64,000 nt of DNA, taken from NCBI RefSeq assembly GCF_036013525.1, contig NZ_CP107854.1:1-64000 (forward strand). Direction: 5' to 3'. Shown one piece after another: positions 40,982-49,688 of the stretch (positions within the stretch are counted from its first letter, which is position 1; each line of letters begins with the position of its first letter). Source of the DNA: Nonomuraea sp. NBC_00507 (GTDB lineage Bacteria; Actinomycetota; Actinomycetes; Streptosporangiales; Streptosporangiaceae). The position numbers were made by a program, and so were the translations under genes. The notes beneath the pieces were generated by a model, which saw only the letters and a program-made list of their open reading frames with translations, was not told the DNA's origin and ran no database searches.

Positions 40982-41635
40982 TGCCGTCGTTGTTCCTCTC
41001 CCGGAAAAGGCCCGGTTAGTCCGACTCAATTAGTGCGATAAGTCTACTGCGAAGATCTTGAGGTTCCCAGGCGGCTGACCGAGCTGAGGTAGCGCATCGC
41101 CGTGCCTCCATGGAAAGTCGTCGGCTCACACTCCCTTCGAGCGGACCCAAGGCAAGCGAGGCCGTGGGAGTCCGGGCCAGTGTCTGGGTCTGCGTCTGGT
41201 GTTCAGCTGCCCGGATTCGGCGACATGTCCAGCGCTCACCGAAACCGCGAGGTTTCCAGCGTTCTGGCACCGATCACTCACGGAAAGTAATCACCGAGTG
41301 GACCCAGAAGGATGGCGGGAGCCCCGTGCCAGGCACTGATTCGAAGATCGATTAGCGACGGCGCCTTTTCGCGCCGAAACGGGATGGCGAGCGAAAGTCC
41401 CGCGAAACCTGAACCGAAAACAGAATTCGGAGGCGAATCTGCCGCGCGTCACGACCCCCTGCGCCCGGCGTCCACTCCGGAGACAACGGCGTCAGCCGTG
41501 AATCACGAGCGTCGGAGACATGCGCTCTCGCAGGAGATCGCGAGGCTCACAGGCAGGGCAATGCGACGCGTGGATCATGCGGTGTTGGTGTCCCGGCACG
41601 TGCGCCGAGGCAGACACACGAATGTGAAGGCGCTG
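40982..41635. other. intergenic between partition and transfer regions
   Basis: About 650 bp. A frame at 41387-41653 (MASESPAKPEPKTEFGGESA) has mixed character and no clear ribos­ome site. I see no other feature. Confidence 0.4.
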
Positions 41636-41681
41636 TTAGATGCATCTAGCTAATCTGGTGAATTAGATCTAATTAGCCTAT
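41636..41681 (+). promoter_or_regulatory. operator block of the transfer operon
   Basis: TTAGATGCATCTAGCTAA, with a perfect AGATGCATCT palindrome, is followed by the perfect palindrome ATTAGATCTAAT (41662-41673) and TAGCC. It is the AT-rich block upstream of the type IV secretion operon and belongs to the same motif family as 5981, 7331, 17505, 28983 and 52590. The style suggests a GntR-type repressor site. Confidence 0.7.
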
Positions 41682-41700
41682 CGTGGCACCTGGGAGAGAT

Positions 41701-41751
41701 CGGTGTGCCGGGCCCGTGAGCGATCCCGGCCAGGCCGGGCTCGGCACACCG
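41701..41751 (+). promoter_or_regulatory. leader hairpin of the transfer operon
   Basis: CGGTGTGCCG-G-GCCCG pairs with CGGGC-T-CGGCACACCG. It lies between the operator and the first gene, as at 6081-6126 for the 44-residue peptide gene. Confidence 0.65.
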
Positions 41752-41820
41752 TGGCGCTCTTCCTGCCGGCACTGGCCGGGCCACCACCTCAACTCCGACG
41801 AGGAAGGAACGGCACGCACC

Positions 41821-42147
41821 ATGATCATTCATGTCGTCGATGTGTCACAAACCATGTCCGACGTCCTGGGCGTGGTCGCACTCTCGCCCTCCCCTAACCC
41901 GGGCGGTGGCGGCGGATCCACGATCATCAACTTCAAGGGCATCACGGGACTGCTTCTGTCGATCTTCGGAATCCTGGTCATTGTGACCGGCTTCGCTGTA
42001 CTGGCCGCGATCAAGGCAGCCAGGTTCGCCTACGTCCTCCTGGTCGGGGCCATCGTCATCGTCGCCGCTGCGATTGTCGCCCTGGGACAGGATCCCCAGC
42101 GCCTCGCCACCCTCGGATCCGGCCTGCTCGATCTCTTCTTCTCCTAA
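41821..42147 (+). CDS. VirB2/TrbC-like small membrane protein
   Basis: A 108-residue protein, ATG 41821 behind GAGGAAGGAA. A glycine-rich segment (SPSPNPGGGGGSTIINFKG) precedes two membrane helices (GLLLSIFGILVIVTGFAVLA, AYVLLVGAIVIVAAAIVAL). Two-helix pilin-like proteins open many type IV secretion operons, and the VirB3- and VirB4-like genes follow directly. There is no cleavable signal peptide of classical form. The assignment is by position and topology. Confidence 0.6.
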   Translation: MIIHVVDVSQTMSDVLGVVALSPSPNPGGGGGSTIINFKGITGLLLSIFGILVIVTGFAVLAAIKAARFAYVLLVGAIVIVAAAIVALGQDPQRLATLGSGLLDLFFS

Positions 42148-42159
42148 GGAGGGACCGCG

Positions 42160-42567
42160 GTGAGACTGCTCAGCGACGACCTGCCGTACGAGATCGACAA
42201 TCGGTATCTGGGCCCGCCGGGGCGGTCTTTGCCCTTCGCCATCCGCTACTCCGCCGTAGCCGTTGGGCTGGTGATCTTTGTCGTTGTCCTGTGGGTCGCG
42301 CGTCGTATGGGTGCGAGCGGCCTGGCGGTTGTCCCGCTTGCACTCGCGGTGGCCGCAGGCATCACCACCATCGCGATGCGCCTGGTCAATCACGATCGAT
42401 CTGTTGTAGCGCTGCTGATCGCCTTCCATCGCGAGCTGCACACCCCGCGGCGGCCGCGCACGGTCGCTCGCGCCGACTTCGGCTCCGCCACCAGCCGGAT
42501 GCCGGTCCGACCCCTGCCGCCACGCCGCAAAGGGAGGGCACCCCATGCAAGACGCGGTCGACCCTAA
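42160..42567 (+). CDS. VirB3/PrgI-like membrane protein
   Basis: A 135-residue protein from GTG 42160 with AAGGAGGG upstream. DDLPYEIDNRYLGPPGRSLP is followed by two membrane helices (YSAVAVGLVIFVVVLWVARR, AVVPLALAVAAGITTIAM) and a basic tail ending RKGRAPHARRGRP. VirB3-like proteins have two helices and sit before the VirB4 ATPase, as here. The last codons overlap the next gene. Confidence 0.6.
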   Translation: MRLLSDDLPYEIDNRYLGPPGRSLPFAIRYSAVAVGLVIFVVVLWVARRMGASGLAVVPLALAVAAGITTIAMRLVNHDRSVVALLIAFHRELHTPRRPRTVARADFGSATSRMPVRPLPPRRKGRAPHARRGRP

Positions 42568-42793
42568 GACTCCCCGAAGCTTCGACCTTCCCACGCCCGT
42601 GGAGCTGGCGGCCGGCTGGCTGACGGTGTTGGTCATATGGGCTATCGAAGAATCGCTCGATTTCCAGGGGCCGCTGGCCGCATTCGTGGCCATCGCGGGC
42701 GGCTTCGCGCCGCTTGTCCTTGTCAGACGGTTGCGCGCACGCGGCACGGTGCCAGGGCAACCGATGGGGGGTGCTCGCAATGCCGCGCAATGA
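42545..42793 (+). CDS. small transfer-operon membrane protein
   Basis: An 82-residue protein, ATG 42545 inside the previous gene's end with GGGAGG upstream. Two helices (ELAAGWLTVLVIWAIEESLD, GPLAAFVAIAGGFAPLVLV) are visible. It overlaps the start of the VirB4 gene by 14 bases, so the genes are tightly coupled. Its role in the channel is unknown. Confidence 0.6.
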   Translation: MQDAVDPKTPRSFDLPTPVELAAGWLTVLVIWAIEESLDFQGPLAAFVAIAGGFAPLVLVRRLRARGTVPGQPMGGARNAAQ

Positions 42794-45700
42794 CGCTCAC
42801 CGGCGCGGCCAGCCGTCGCCGTCGACTTCCGCATCCCACCGAGAGCGAAGCGCTGCGCTGCAGGAGGCCCTCCAGCGGATGCGTGCCGCGCAGGCGCCGC
42901 CACTGCCTCTGCCCTCGGACCAGGAGGCGCGCGAGACTCCGCACTGGCAGCCGCCCCGCCGATCCTGGCCGACGTCACCACCGATCACCGAACATCCCAC
43001 ACAACAGGACCAACACCCAGCCGGTCATGGCGAGCCCACATCGTCAACTGGTCGGAGGCGCCGCCGCCCGTCAGCCACGGGGTCCACCGATGACCCTCGG
43101 GTCAGCGAGAGACTCCCTGCGAAGCGTTCGGGTGTGGTCGCCACCCGGCCCAAAGCCTCGATCCGGTTCGCCACCCGCCGCGCGGACCCTGCCTACGACC
43201 CCGGCATCGCCGCCCGCGGCATCATCGGCCACCTTCTGCTGACCGACACCACCATCACCGCCTGGTACGTCCTGGCCCCGCAGCGGTGGTCCTTCCGAAC
43301 TGACGCAGAGTGCAATGCGCTCATCACCGCGATGGCCAGCCGGTTCGCCGAACTCGTCGGACATCGCCTGCATCTGCGCATCACCAGCAAGCCGTTCGCC
43401 ACCCGCGAATGGGCGCGCGCGTTGGATGACCAGACCCCCCACCCGCTGCCGAACCCGTGCCCCGAACACCCCACGCGGTCCCAACCCGGTTGCGACACCT
43501 GCGTGCCCGGGGCCGGCTGGTACGACCTCCTGGCCACGCAGCAGATCCACATGCAGCGAGCCTGGCCGATCTCCGACAAGGCCGTCTTCCTCGGCGTGGA
43601 CATCGCCGACCGCAAGCTCACTGGTCGCATGCTTGGCCGGCTATGGAAGGGCGCACTGGACCACGAGGCGCGCAGCACGTTCGAAAAGCTTCGCAAGGTG
43701 ACCGAGGCCCTGGCGGGCCGCGGTCTGCGGGCACGCCCCGCCACGCCGGCCCAGCTCGAGTACCTAATGCATCGCTCGTGCGGGCTCGGCCTGCCCGCGC
43801 CGCGGCCCTATCCGGAAGCCCGCGCACCCGTGCCCTACGCCCTGGCCCCCGCCGAGGGCGGCATCTGGGACGACACCGATCTGAGCGAGTTCACTGCACG
43901 AGCACAGTGGCACGCCGACCCCTTTGATCCCACCGTCACGGTGACCGGCGCTGGCCCTGCTGGAGAACCCCTGACTCGGCACGTGGCCGTGCTTTCGATC
44001 GGTCGCGTACCCGAGGCCTATCCCGAAGGATGGATGCAGCTCACGGACAACCTGCCCTTCCCCGTCGAGTGGGCAGCCACCATCGAGGTTCGCCCACCCG
44101 GCGAGGTGCTCGCCGAGATGCGCAGCCAGATGGCCCGGATCCGATCTCAGGTCTCCCACTACACAGAAGATCACGGCCAGGAGCCCCCAGCGGCGCTATC
44201 GCGGCAAGCCGCGTTCGCCCGGGAGATCGAAGACGAGCAGACCCACGGAATGTCGGGGGTGCACACGCGCGTGCAGGGATGGTTCCGCCTGGCGGTGTCC
44301 GGCACCACGCGCGAGGAAGCACTACGCCGCGCCGGGCAGGTCGCGCAGTTGTACGAACCGACCGTCACCGTTGTGCACGACGCTCCCCAGTACGCCATGG
44401 CCCGTGAGTTCATCCCCGGAGAGCCTCTGGCGACAGTAGCTCACCGCCGCCGCATGTCCGTGCGGACTCTGGCCGGCGGCGTTCCGGCCGCCACCCCCCT
44501 CGTGGGAGACCGGCACGGGTTCCCCCTCGGCTACACCAGCGGGCGCGGTGCCCGGGCCGCGCTTTGGCACCCCTGGTACGGCACCGAGGTCACCGAGCAG
44601 TCCGGCCTGACGCCCATCGTGGGCGGGTTGGGATCCGGCAAGTCGACCCTCATCGGGCTGATCGTCTATTGGGCGGTCCGCGCGGGTGTCCCCGCCACCG
44701 TACTGGACCCCAGCGGCATGCTCGATCGGCTGTGCCTGCTGCCTGAACTGGCCCCGTATGCCCTGGGGGTGGACCTGCTCCGAGCCGAGCCCGGCACACT
44801 GTGCCCCTATCGCGTGATCGCCGATCCGAAATGGGAGGACTGCTTCTACGACGATCACGGAAATCGGCGCACCCAGGCGGAAGCCGAGAAGGCCTTCTAC
44901 ACGGCCAAGACGCACGCCATGGCGCAGCGCCGCCAGCTATGCCGAGACATCCTGCTCATGCTCCTGCCCCCCGACCTCGTCCGAAGGGAGTCGATCTTCG
45001 CGATTGAGGAGGCCGTGGCGGCCGCCGACGCCTCGCATCGCTCATCTCCTTGGGAGGTCATCGCTGCCCTCAAGAGCCTCAGCGGCTACGGCCTGGATCA
45101 GGAAGCCCAACTCTTGGGACGAAGCTTGGAGCGTCTCAGCGACATGCCACAGGCAGCGCTGTTCTTCCCGGCCGGCCACGAATTGGACTCCGGTCGCGAT
45201 CTGTCCACGCGGCGCCTCACCGTCCTTATGCTGCGCGGCCTGAACCTGCCACGGCCCGACGTTCCCGCCCGCGAGCGCAGCATCGAAGAGCAGCTCAGCG
45301 TGCCGCTCCTGCACCTGGCCGCCTACTTGACCAGGCGCGAAATAGACGAGCGGCCTCGAGCCGAGCGCAAGCTGCTGGTCTTCGATGAAACCCACGCCTT
45401 GACCCGCGATGCGGTGGGCCGTGACCTGGTCGCCCGCACCTCACGCGATTCCCGCAAACGCAACACGCGCGTGCTGACCGCCTCCCAGAACGCCGGCGAT
45501 CTGCTGGTCGCCGGCGTCGCCAACCTGCTGGCCGCCGCCTTCGTCGGCCGCACCGTGGGGCAGCAAGAACAGGCCGACGCCCTCAAGCTCCTCGGCCTGG
45601 AGCGAGGCGTCGGCTACGAGCAGTTGCTCGCGGGTCTGTCGCCCAGCGATCCCCAAGGCCAGGGCCGGACCGGATACCGCGAATGGATCTTCGCCGACGG

Positions 45701-45884
45701 AAACGGCGGCATCGAGAGAATCTTCAACGACATCCACGCCCTGCCCCACCTGCGTGCAGCGCTGGACACCACCGCCGATCCCAGCCAGTTGCAGCAGGGC
45801 CGCGACCACAGCACCCTGTCACGCCAGCCCCGTCGGCAACTTCCCTACCCACACGACCGACGTGAGGAGCTGCAGCAACCATGA
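42780..45884 (+). CDS. VirB4-family conjugation ATPase
   Basis: A 1034-residue protein. ATG 42780 (GGGGGG upstream) is preferred to earlier in-frame codons. The N-terminal ~140 residues are disordered, followed by the VirB4 N-domain (TITAWYVLAPQRWSFRTDAE, then LLATQQIHMQRAWPISDKAV). The ATPase domain carries Walker A GGLGSGKST near residue 614 and Walker B KLLVFDETHAL near 863, then RDSRKRNTRVLTASQNAGDL. VirB4 ATPases power assembly and substrate passage in type IV secretion. It is somewhat longer than the ~800-residue norm. The ATG of the next gene overlaps its stop. Confidence 0.85.
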   Translation: MPRNDAHRRGQPSPSTSASHRERSAALQEALQRMRAAQAPPLPLPSDQEARETPHWQPPRRSWPTSPPITEHPTQQDQHPAGHGEPTSSTGRRRRRPSATGSTDDPRVSERLPAKRSGVVATRPKASIRFATRRADPAYDPGIAARGIIGHLLLTDTTITAWYVLAPQRWSFRTDAECNALITAMASRFAELVGHRLHLRITSKPFATREWARALDDQTPHPLPNPCPEHPTRSQPGCDTCVPGAGWYDLLATQQIHMQRAWPISDKAVFLGVDIADRKLTGRMLGRLWKGALDHEARSTFEKLRKVTEALAGRGLRARPATPAQLEYLMHRSCGLGLPAPRPYPEARAPVPYALAPAEGGIWDDTDLSEFTARAQWHADPFDPTVTVTGAGPAGEPLTRHVAVLSIGRVPEAYPEGWMQLTDNLPFPVEWAATIEVRPPGEVLAEMRSQMARIRSQVSHYTEDHGQEPPAALSRQAAFAREIEDEQTHGMSGVHTRVQGWFRLAVSGTTREEALRRAGQVAQLYEPTVTVVHDAPQYAMAREFIPGEPLATVAHRRRMSVRTLAGGVPAATPLVGDRHGFPLGYTSGRGARAALWHPWYGTEVTEQSGLTPIVGGLGSGKSTLIGLIVYWAVRAGVPATVLDPSGMLDRLCLLPELAPYALGVDLLRAEPGTLCPYRVIADPKWEDCFYDDHGNRRTQAEAEKAFYTAKTHAMAQRRQLCRDILLMLLPPDLVRRESIFAIEEAVAAADASHRSSPWEVIAALKSLSGYGLDQEAQLLGRSLERLSDMPQAALFFPAGHELDSGRDLSTRRLTVLMLRGLNLPRPDVPARERSIEEQLSVPLLHLAAYLTRREIDERPRAERKLLVFDETHALTRDAVGRDLVARTSRDSRKRNTRVLTASQNAGDLLVAGVANLLAAAFVGRTVGQQEQADALKLLGLERGVGYEQLLAGLSPSDPQGQGRTGYREWIFADGNGGIERIFNDIHALPHLRAALDTTADPSQLQQGRDHSTLSRQPRRQLPYPHDRREELQQP

Positions 45885-47968
45885 CCAGCACCCACCGCGC
45901 AATCATGCACGCCGGCGCACGCCTCGCGGCCGTCGCTGTGGCCGTGGTATTCCTTGCCGGCATGGGCGGGCCTGCTCATGCCGGCACATCCTCTTCTCGT
46001 GTTGCGGCTGTCGCGGCCGAGAGCGCCAACCTCGACTGCGAAGGCGACCCTCGGGACGCGCAACTGCCAACCGCCAGCGTCGGCGCCACCTTCGACCCCC
46101 CACCGTCCACGGCTCCGCCAGCTGGCCGTCCGGGCCAGGCCTTCGGCCCGGACGCCACGGTCACGATCCCCGAAATCTATGGCTACGCGGGATTGGTCTG
46201 GAATCGGTACGACCTGGGCTGCGGCCCCGCCGCCATCCTCAATTACGGTGCGGTGGCCGACACCTACTTTGGCCAGATAATGCTGGACATCGCCACCATG
46301 GTGGTCGCGGTCACTAACAGCGCCCATCGCGCGGCAACCTCTCCCACGGTGGTCGACCGGCTCGATGAGACGGTCGCCGCGGCGACCCGGGCGGTGTCCG
46401 ACGGTGTGGCCGCCTGGCTCGGTCCCTCGATCATCCTGGTTGGCCTGTCCCTCGCCTGGATCGCCCACCGCCGTGACCTCCCCCAGGCGATGCGGATGGT
46501 GGCGTGGCTGGTCGTGGCCTTGACCATGTGGGCGGCACTGTGGCGCTTTCCCACGACGCCGGGCGATGCCGCCGACGTCGTGGTGACCGATACGATCAGC
46601 AACTTCCACGCCGGATTCGTCGGCCAGGCCGACGCCCCCAACGCGCAAGCGGCGCACAGTGGGCTGCTGGTGGAGGCGGTGCTGTACCGGTCATGGCTGC
46701 GCGGCGTGTTCGGCGACCCTGACTCCCCAACGGCCCAAAAGCACGGACCGACCCTGTTTCAATGCCAGGCCATCTCCCTGCAGGAAGCGCGCCAGCCGAA
46801 CGAGTTGAGCAAAGTCATCCTGGCCAAACGCGAGACGTGGAAGAAGACGGCAGCCCAGATCAAGGAAGAAGATCCCGCTGCTTACCAATACCTGACCGGC
46901 GAAGGGACCAACCGTGCCGCGACCGGGCTGATGGCGCTAATCGCCGCGGTGGTGGTCAGCTTCTTCGACCTGGTTGCCTCTCTTGCGGTCGTCTTCGCGT
47001 TGATCACCGTGCGCATGGTGGTGATCATCTTACCCCTGCTGCTGGTCGTCGGACTGCATCTTCCCGGCGCCCACGTGCTGAAGCAGGCCCTCCAGGCCAC
47101 CGCTGGCAGCGTGCTCAGCGCCCTTCTGTACGCGGTCGGCTCGGGACTGAGTGGCCTCCTGGCCCGCGAGCTCCTGGGCCGCGATGCCCAGATCAACCTG
47201 CCGAGCGCTCTGCTGCTGTATCTGATCCTCACCGTCGTGCTGTTCGTCGTGATTCGACGCATACGCGGCAACAACGTCTTCCCCAGGTCCATGCGATGGC
47301 TCCTCGGATACTGGGCGCTATCGAAGACGCGCGCCCTCGTCCTGGGTACCAGTGGTGGGCCGAGGAAGCCGCCTCCTTGGGGCCCAACGGCAGGTGGAAG
47401 CGGGCGTCGTCCTCCACCTGGCGGGGGACCCGGTGGTGGCGGGTCGGCAGGCTCTCCTCCTCCCATCGACGATGACGACGATGACGGTGGTGGTGGCGGC
47501 GGAGGTGACGGCGGTGGTGGCCGGCGACGGGAGCGTGCCGGTGGCGATCCCGACTGGCGGCCGTCAGACAACGTTGATTACCGCTATCTGCGGTTCTGGG
47601 TACAAACCCGTGACCCCAACAGGCGCTCTACCCGGCGGCCCGGCCCCGGAGAAGAGGACCCCTTCCCTGAGGAACCCGACTATGCCAACCCCTGGGTGCC
47701 CCGCCACACGGGTTCGGAAGAGGGAAGAACCGGCGGTGATGAGGGACGCCGTCGGCCACGTCCGGGGGAGCCGAGGAGCCCGGAGGAGACGCGCAGCCGA
47801 GAGGCACGAGCCCCGCGCGGAACCGACGCCGGGCCTACGCCCCTCGTCGGGGAGCGCAATGTCGACGAGGACGGCACTGTCGTGTACGTCGTCTACAGCG
47901 GCCCCGACGATCCGGCCCATGAGGTCCGCACTTCTTCGCCAGACAGCGAAAGCGAGGGGGACGACTAA
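45881..47968 (+). CDS. VirB6/TrbL-like channel protein with glycine-rich tail
   Basis: A 695-residue protein; ATG 45881 overlaps the virB4-like stop. It has a signal peptide (AAVAVAVVFLAGMGGPAHAG), an extracellular N domain with a few cysteines, then about six or more membrane helices between residues ~130 and 460. Among these are PSIILVGLSLAWIAHRR, DLVASLAVVFALITVRMVVI and LLYLILTVVLFVVIRRIRG. The C-terminal ~200 residues are Gly/Asp/Pro/Arg-rich with poly-Asp and poly-Gly runs. The multi-helix core fits VirB6/TrbL proteins; the tail is probably cytoplasmic and disordered. Confidence 0.7.
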   Translation: MTSTHRAIMHAGARLAAVAVAVVFLAGMGGPAHAGTSSSRVAAVAAESANLDCEGDPRDAQLPTASVGATFDPPPSTAPPAGRPGQAFGPDATVTIPEIYGYAGLVWNRYDLGCGPAAILNYGAVADTYFGQIMLDIATMVVAVTNSAHRAATSPTVVDRLDETVAAATRAVSDGVAAWLGPSIILVGLSLAWIAHRRDLPQAMRMVAWLVVALTMWAALWRFPTTPGDAADVVVTDTISNFHAGFVGQADAPNAQAAHSGLLVEAVLYRSWLRGVFGDPDSPTAQKHGPTLFQCQAISLQEARQPNELSKVILAKRETWKKTAAQIKEEDPAAYQYLTGEGTNRAATGLMALIAAVVVSFFDLVASLAVVFALITVRMVVIILPLLLVVGLHLPGAHVLKQALQATAGSVLSALLYAVGSGLSGLLARELLGRDAQINLPSALLLYLILTVVLFVVIRRIRGNNVFPRSMRWLLGYWALSKTRALVLGTSGGPRKPPPWGPTAGGSGRRPPPGGGPGGGGSAGSPPPIDDDDDDGGGGGGGDGGGGRRRERAGGDPDWRPSDNVDYRYLRFWVQTRDPNRRSTRRPGPGEEDPFPEEPDYANPWVPRHTGSEEGRTGGDEGRRRPRPGEPRSPEETRSREARAPRGTDAGPTPLVGERNVDEDGTVVYVVYSGPDDPAHEVRTSSPDSESEGDD

Positions 47969-48540
47969 TGTTCGCGAGCCTGTTCCGGGCCGTGTTGCGC
48001 TGGCCGATGTATTCCCCTCGCCGATTCTGGACCATCGTGGTCGCGCTTGGCGTGTGCGTCCTTCTCCTCGGCCGCTGCGGAGGCGCACCGCAGACCGCCG
48101 CCGCACCTGCCTCTCCAGCACCTGGGACGCTCAGCTCCTCCGCTCTCGCCGTGGCGACGCCGTCGCCCGCACAGACCGTCACGCCCGCACGCGAAGCCGA
48201 GCCACCCATCGACGGTGCACCGCAGGCCGAAGTGGAAGACCCGGTGGATGTCGCCGAAGTGGTCGTCACCGCCTGGGCCACCGCCAGCGGCGACCGCCGA
48301 CGCTGGCGGAAGGACCTGGCCCCCTACGTCACGACCGATCTGTACCGGCAGCTCGCCGACGTCGACCTCTCGACGATCCCCGCCACAGAGCTCACCGGGT
48401 CCGCGCAGCTCGTCGAACGCGGCGATGATTTCGCCCACCTGAGAGTGCCCACCGACGCCGGACCCGTCCTGGTCACGCTGACTCTCACGGACGACCGCTG
48501 GCTCGCCTCGTCCCTGCTGCTGGAGACCATCGGGGGGTGA
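47968..48540 (+). CDS. VirB8/TcpC-like transfer protein
   Basis: A 190-residue protein with one N-terminal membrane helix (FWTIVVALGVCVLLLGRCGG), a Pro/Ala linker and a ~90-residue domain (DVAEVVVTAWATASGDRRRW, TTDLYRQLADVD, then VLVTLTLTDDRWLASSLL). Helix followed by a small NTF2-like fold is the architecture of VirB8/TcpC proteins. ATG 47968 overlaps the upstream stop (TAATG). Confidence 0.65.
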   Translation: MFASLFRAVLRWPMYSPRRFWTIVVALGVCVLLLGRCGGAPQTAAAPASPAPGTLSSSALAVATPSPAQTVTPAREAEPPIDGAPQAEVEDPVDVAEVVVTAWATASGDRRRWRKDLAPYVTTDLYRQLADVDLSTIPATELTGSAQLVERGDDFAHLRVPTDAGPVLVTLTLTDDRWLASSLLLETIGG

Positions 48541-48546
48541 GCCACC

Positions 48547-49590
48547 GTGCTGAAGATCGTGTTCTGCCTCCTCGGAGCCTTAGCCCTGGTCGTGGCGGTC
48601 CTGGGCGCGTGCACCAGCCAAATGGCCGGCATCGGACTATCGGCGCACAGCCAGACAGCCGACGATTCTGCCCGATGCGTGCAAGCCGCTGCCCCCCAAC
48701 AGCCCTGGAATCGCTGGTCGGCGCAGCAAATGACCCACGCGGCAACGATCGCCAGTGTGGCGCGTGCGCGGTTGCCGGACGACGTCTGGAACACAGGCGC
48801 CATGATCGGTGTCGCGGCCGCGGTCCACGAGTCCGGGCTGCAGAACCAGGCCGCCGGTGACGCCGGCGCCCTGGGGCTGTTTCAGCAGAGGCCCTCCCCG
48901 GGTCAGAGCACACCCGAACAAATCATGGATCCGGTGGCAGCCGCTACAGCCTTCTTCGACCGGCTGACGCGCATCGATGGATGGACCGCTCTGCCTCTGG
49001 CCCAAATCTCGCAGCAGCTGCGCGGAGATGCCGCCTACGCCACGCACGAGCAGGCGGCGAGGCAGATCGTCGACAAGGTCGCGGACGCCGCGCAGGCGGC
49101 TACCACCCAGGCCTGCCCCAGCAGCACGCCTGGGGTCTTGCCCACCGGAGCCCTGGAGAAGGTCTTCGCCTATGCGCAACGGTTCGTGGGCACTCCATAC
49201 CGGTACGGCGGTTCCTGCACCCGCCCTGAGCCGGACTCCGCCGCCACCACCAACTGCGACTGCAGCAGTCTCACCCAGCAAGCTTTCGCCGCGGCGGGTA
49301 TCGCCCTGCCCCGCACCGCGCACGCGCAATGGCGCCATGGCAAAAACGGGCATGCGATCACGGTGCCGGAAGCCGAAGCCCGCGTGGGAGACCTGGTCTT
49401 CTACGACAGCTACCTCGGGCCCTACACGATCGGGCACGTAGGCATCATCGTGGACCCAGCCCGGCAGCAGATGCTCAACGCCCCCCACACCGGGGCGAAG
49501 GTTCGTGTCGAAAGCTACGCCCGCCACGTCAACCGGCGCATGTTCACCATCCAACGGTTCTTCCAGCCAGCAGGAAACGATCAACGATGA
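48547..49590 (+). CDS. bifunctional cell-wall hydrolase (transglycosylase + NlpC/P60)
   Basis: A 347-residue exported protein. A lipoprotein-like start (LLGALALVVAVLGACTS) is followed by a lysozyme-like transglycosylase region (AAVHESGLQNQAAGDAGALG then LFQQRP, residues ~95-120; catalytic Glu in HESG). A NlpC/P60 peptidase follows, with catalytic Cys in CDCSSL (~residue 238), HVGII His (~295) and GDLVFYDSY. Such enzymes (VirB1/TcpG/CwlT type) open the peptidoglycan for type IV channels in Gram-positive bacteria. GTG 48547 starts six bases after the previous stop. Confidence 0.85.
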   Translation: MLKIVFCLLGALALVVAVLGACTSQMAGIGLSAHSQTADDSARCVQAAAPQQPWNRWSAQQMTHAATIASVARARLPDDVWNTGAMIGVAAAVHESGLQNQAAGDAGALGLFQQRPSPGQSTPEQIMDPVAAATAFFDRLTRIDGWTALPLAQISQQLRGDAAYATHEQAARQIVDKVADAAQAATTQACPSSTPGVLPTGALEKVFAYAQRFVGTPYRYGGSCTRPEPDSAATTNCDCSSLTQQAFAAAGIALPRTAHAQWRHGKNGHAITVPEAEARVGDLVFYDSYLGPYTIGHVGIIVDPARQQMLNAPHTGAKVRVESYARHVNRRMFTIQRFFQPAGNDQR

Positions 49591-49688
49591 CGAGCGCCGG
49601 AACCTGCACCAGCTCGCGGCCACGACGTGCAACGGCCGCCAATAGAGCGTCCCGTTCCCGTTCCCTGCCCGATCAGGATCCGTCATGA
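49587..49688 (+). CDS. 33-residue coupled ORF
   Basis: ATG 49587 overlaps the hydrolase stop and TGA overlaps the next ATG. The product (MTSAGTCTSSRPRRATAANR) is basic. It may serve mainly for translational coupling. Confidence 0.35.
   Translation: MTSAGTCTSSRPRRATAANRASRSRSLPDQDPS

Noticed and set aside
41387..41653. Rightward ORF starting MASESPAKPEPK
   Set aside because: No ribosome site, mixed composition, and its 3' end runs into the AT-rich operator of the transfer operon.
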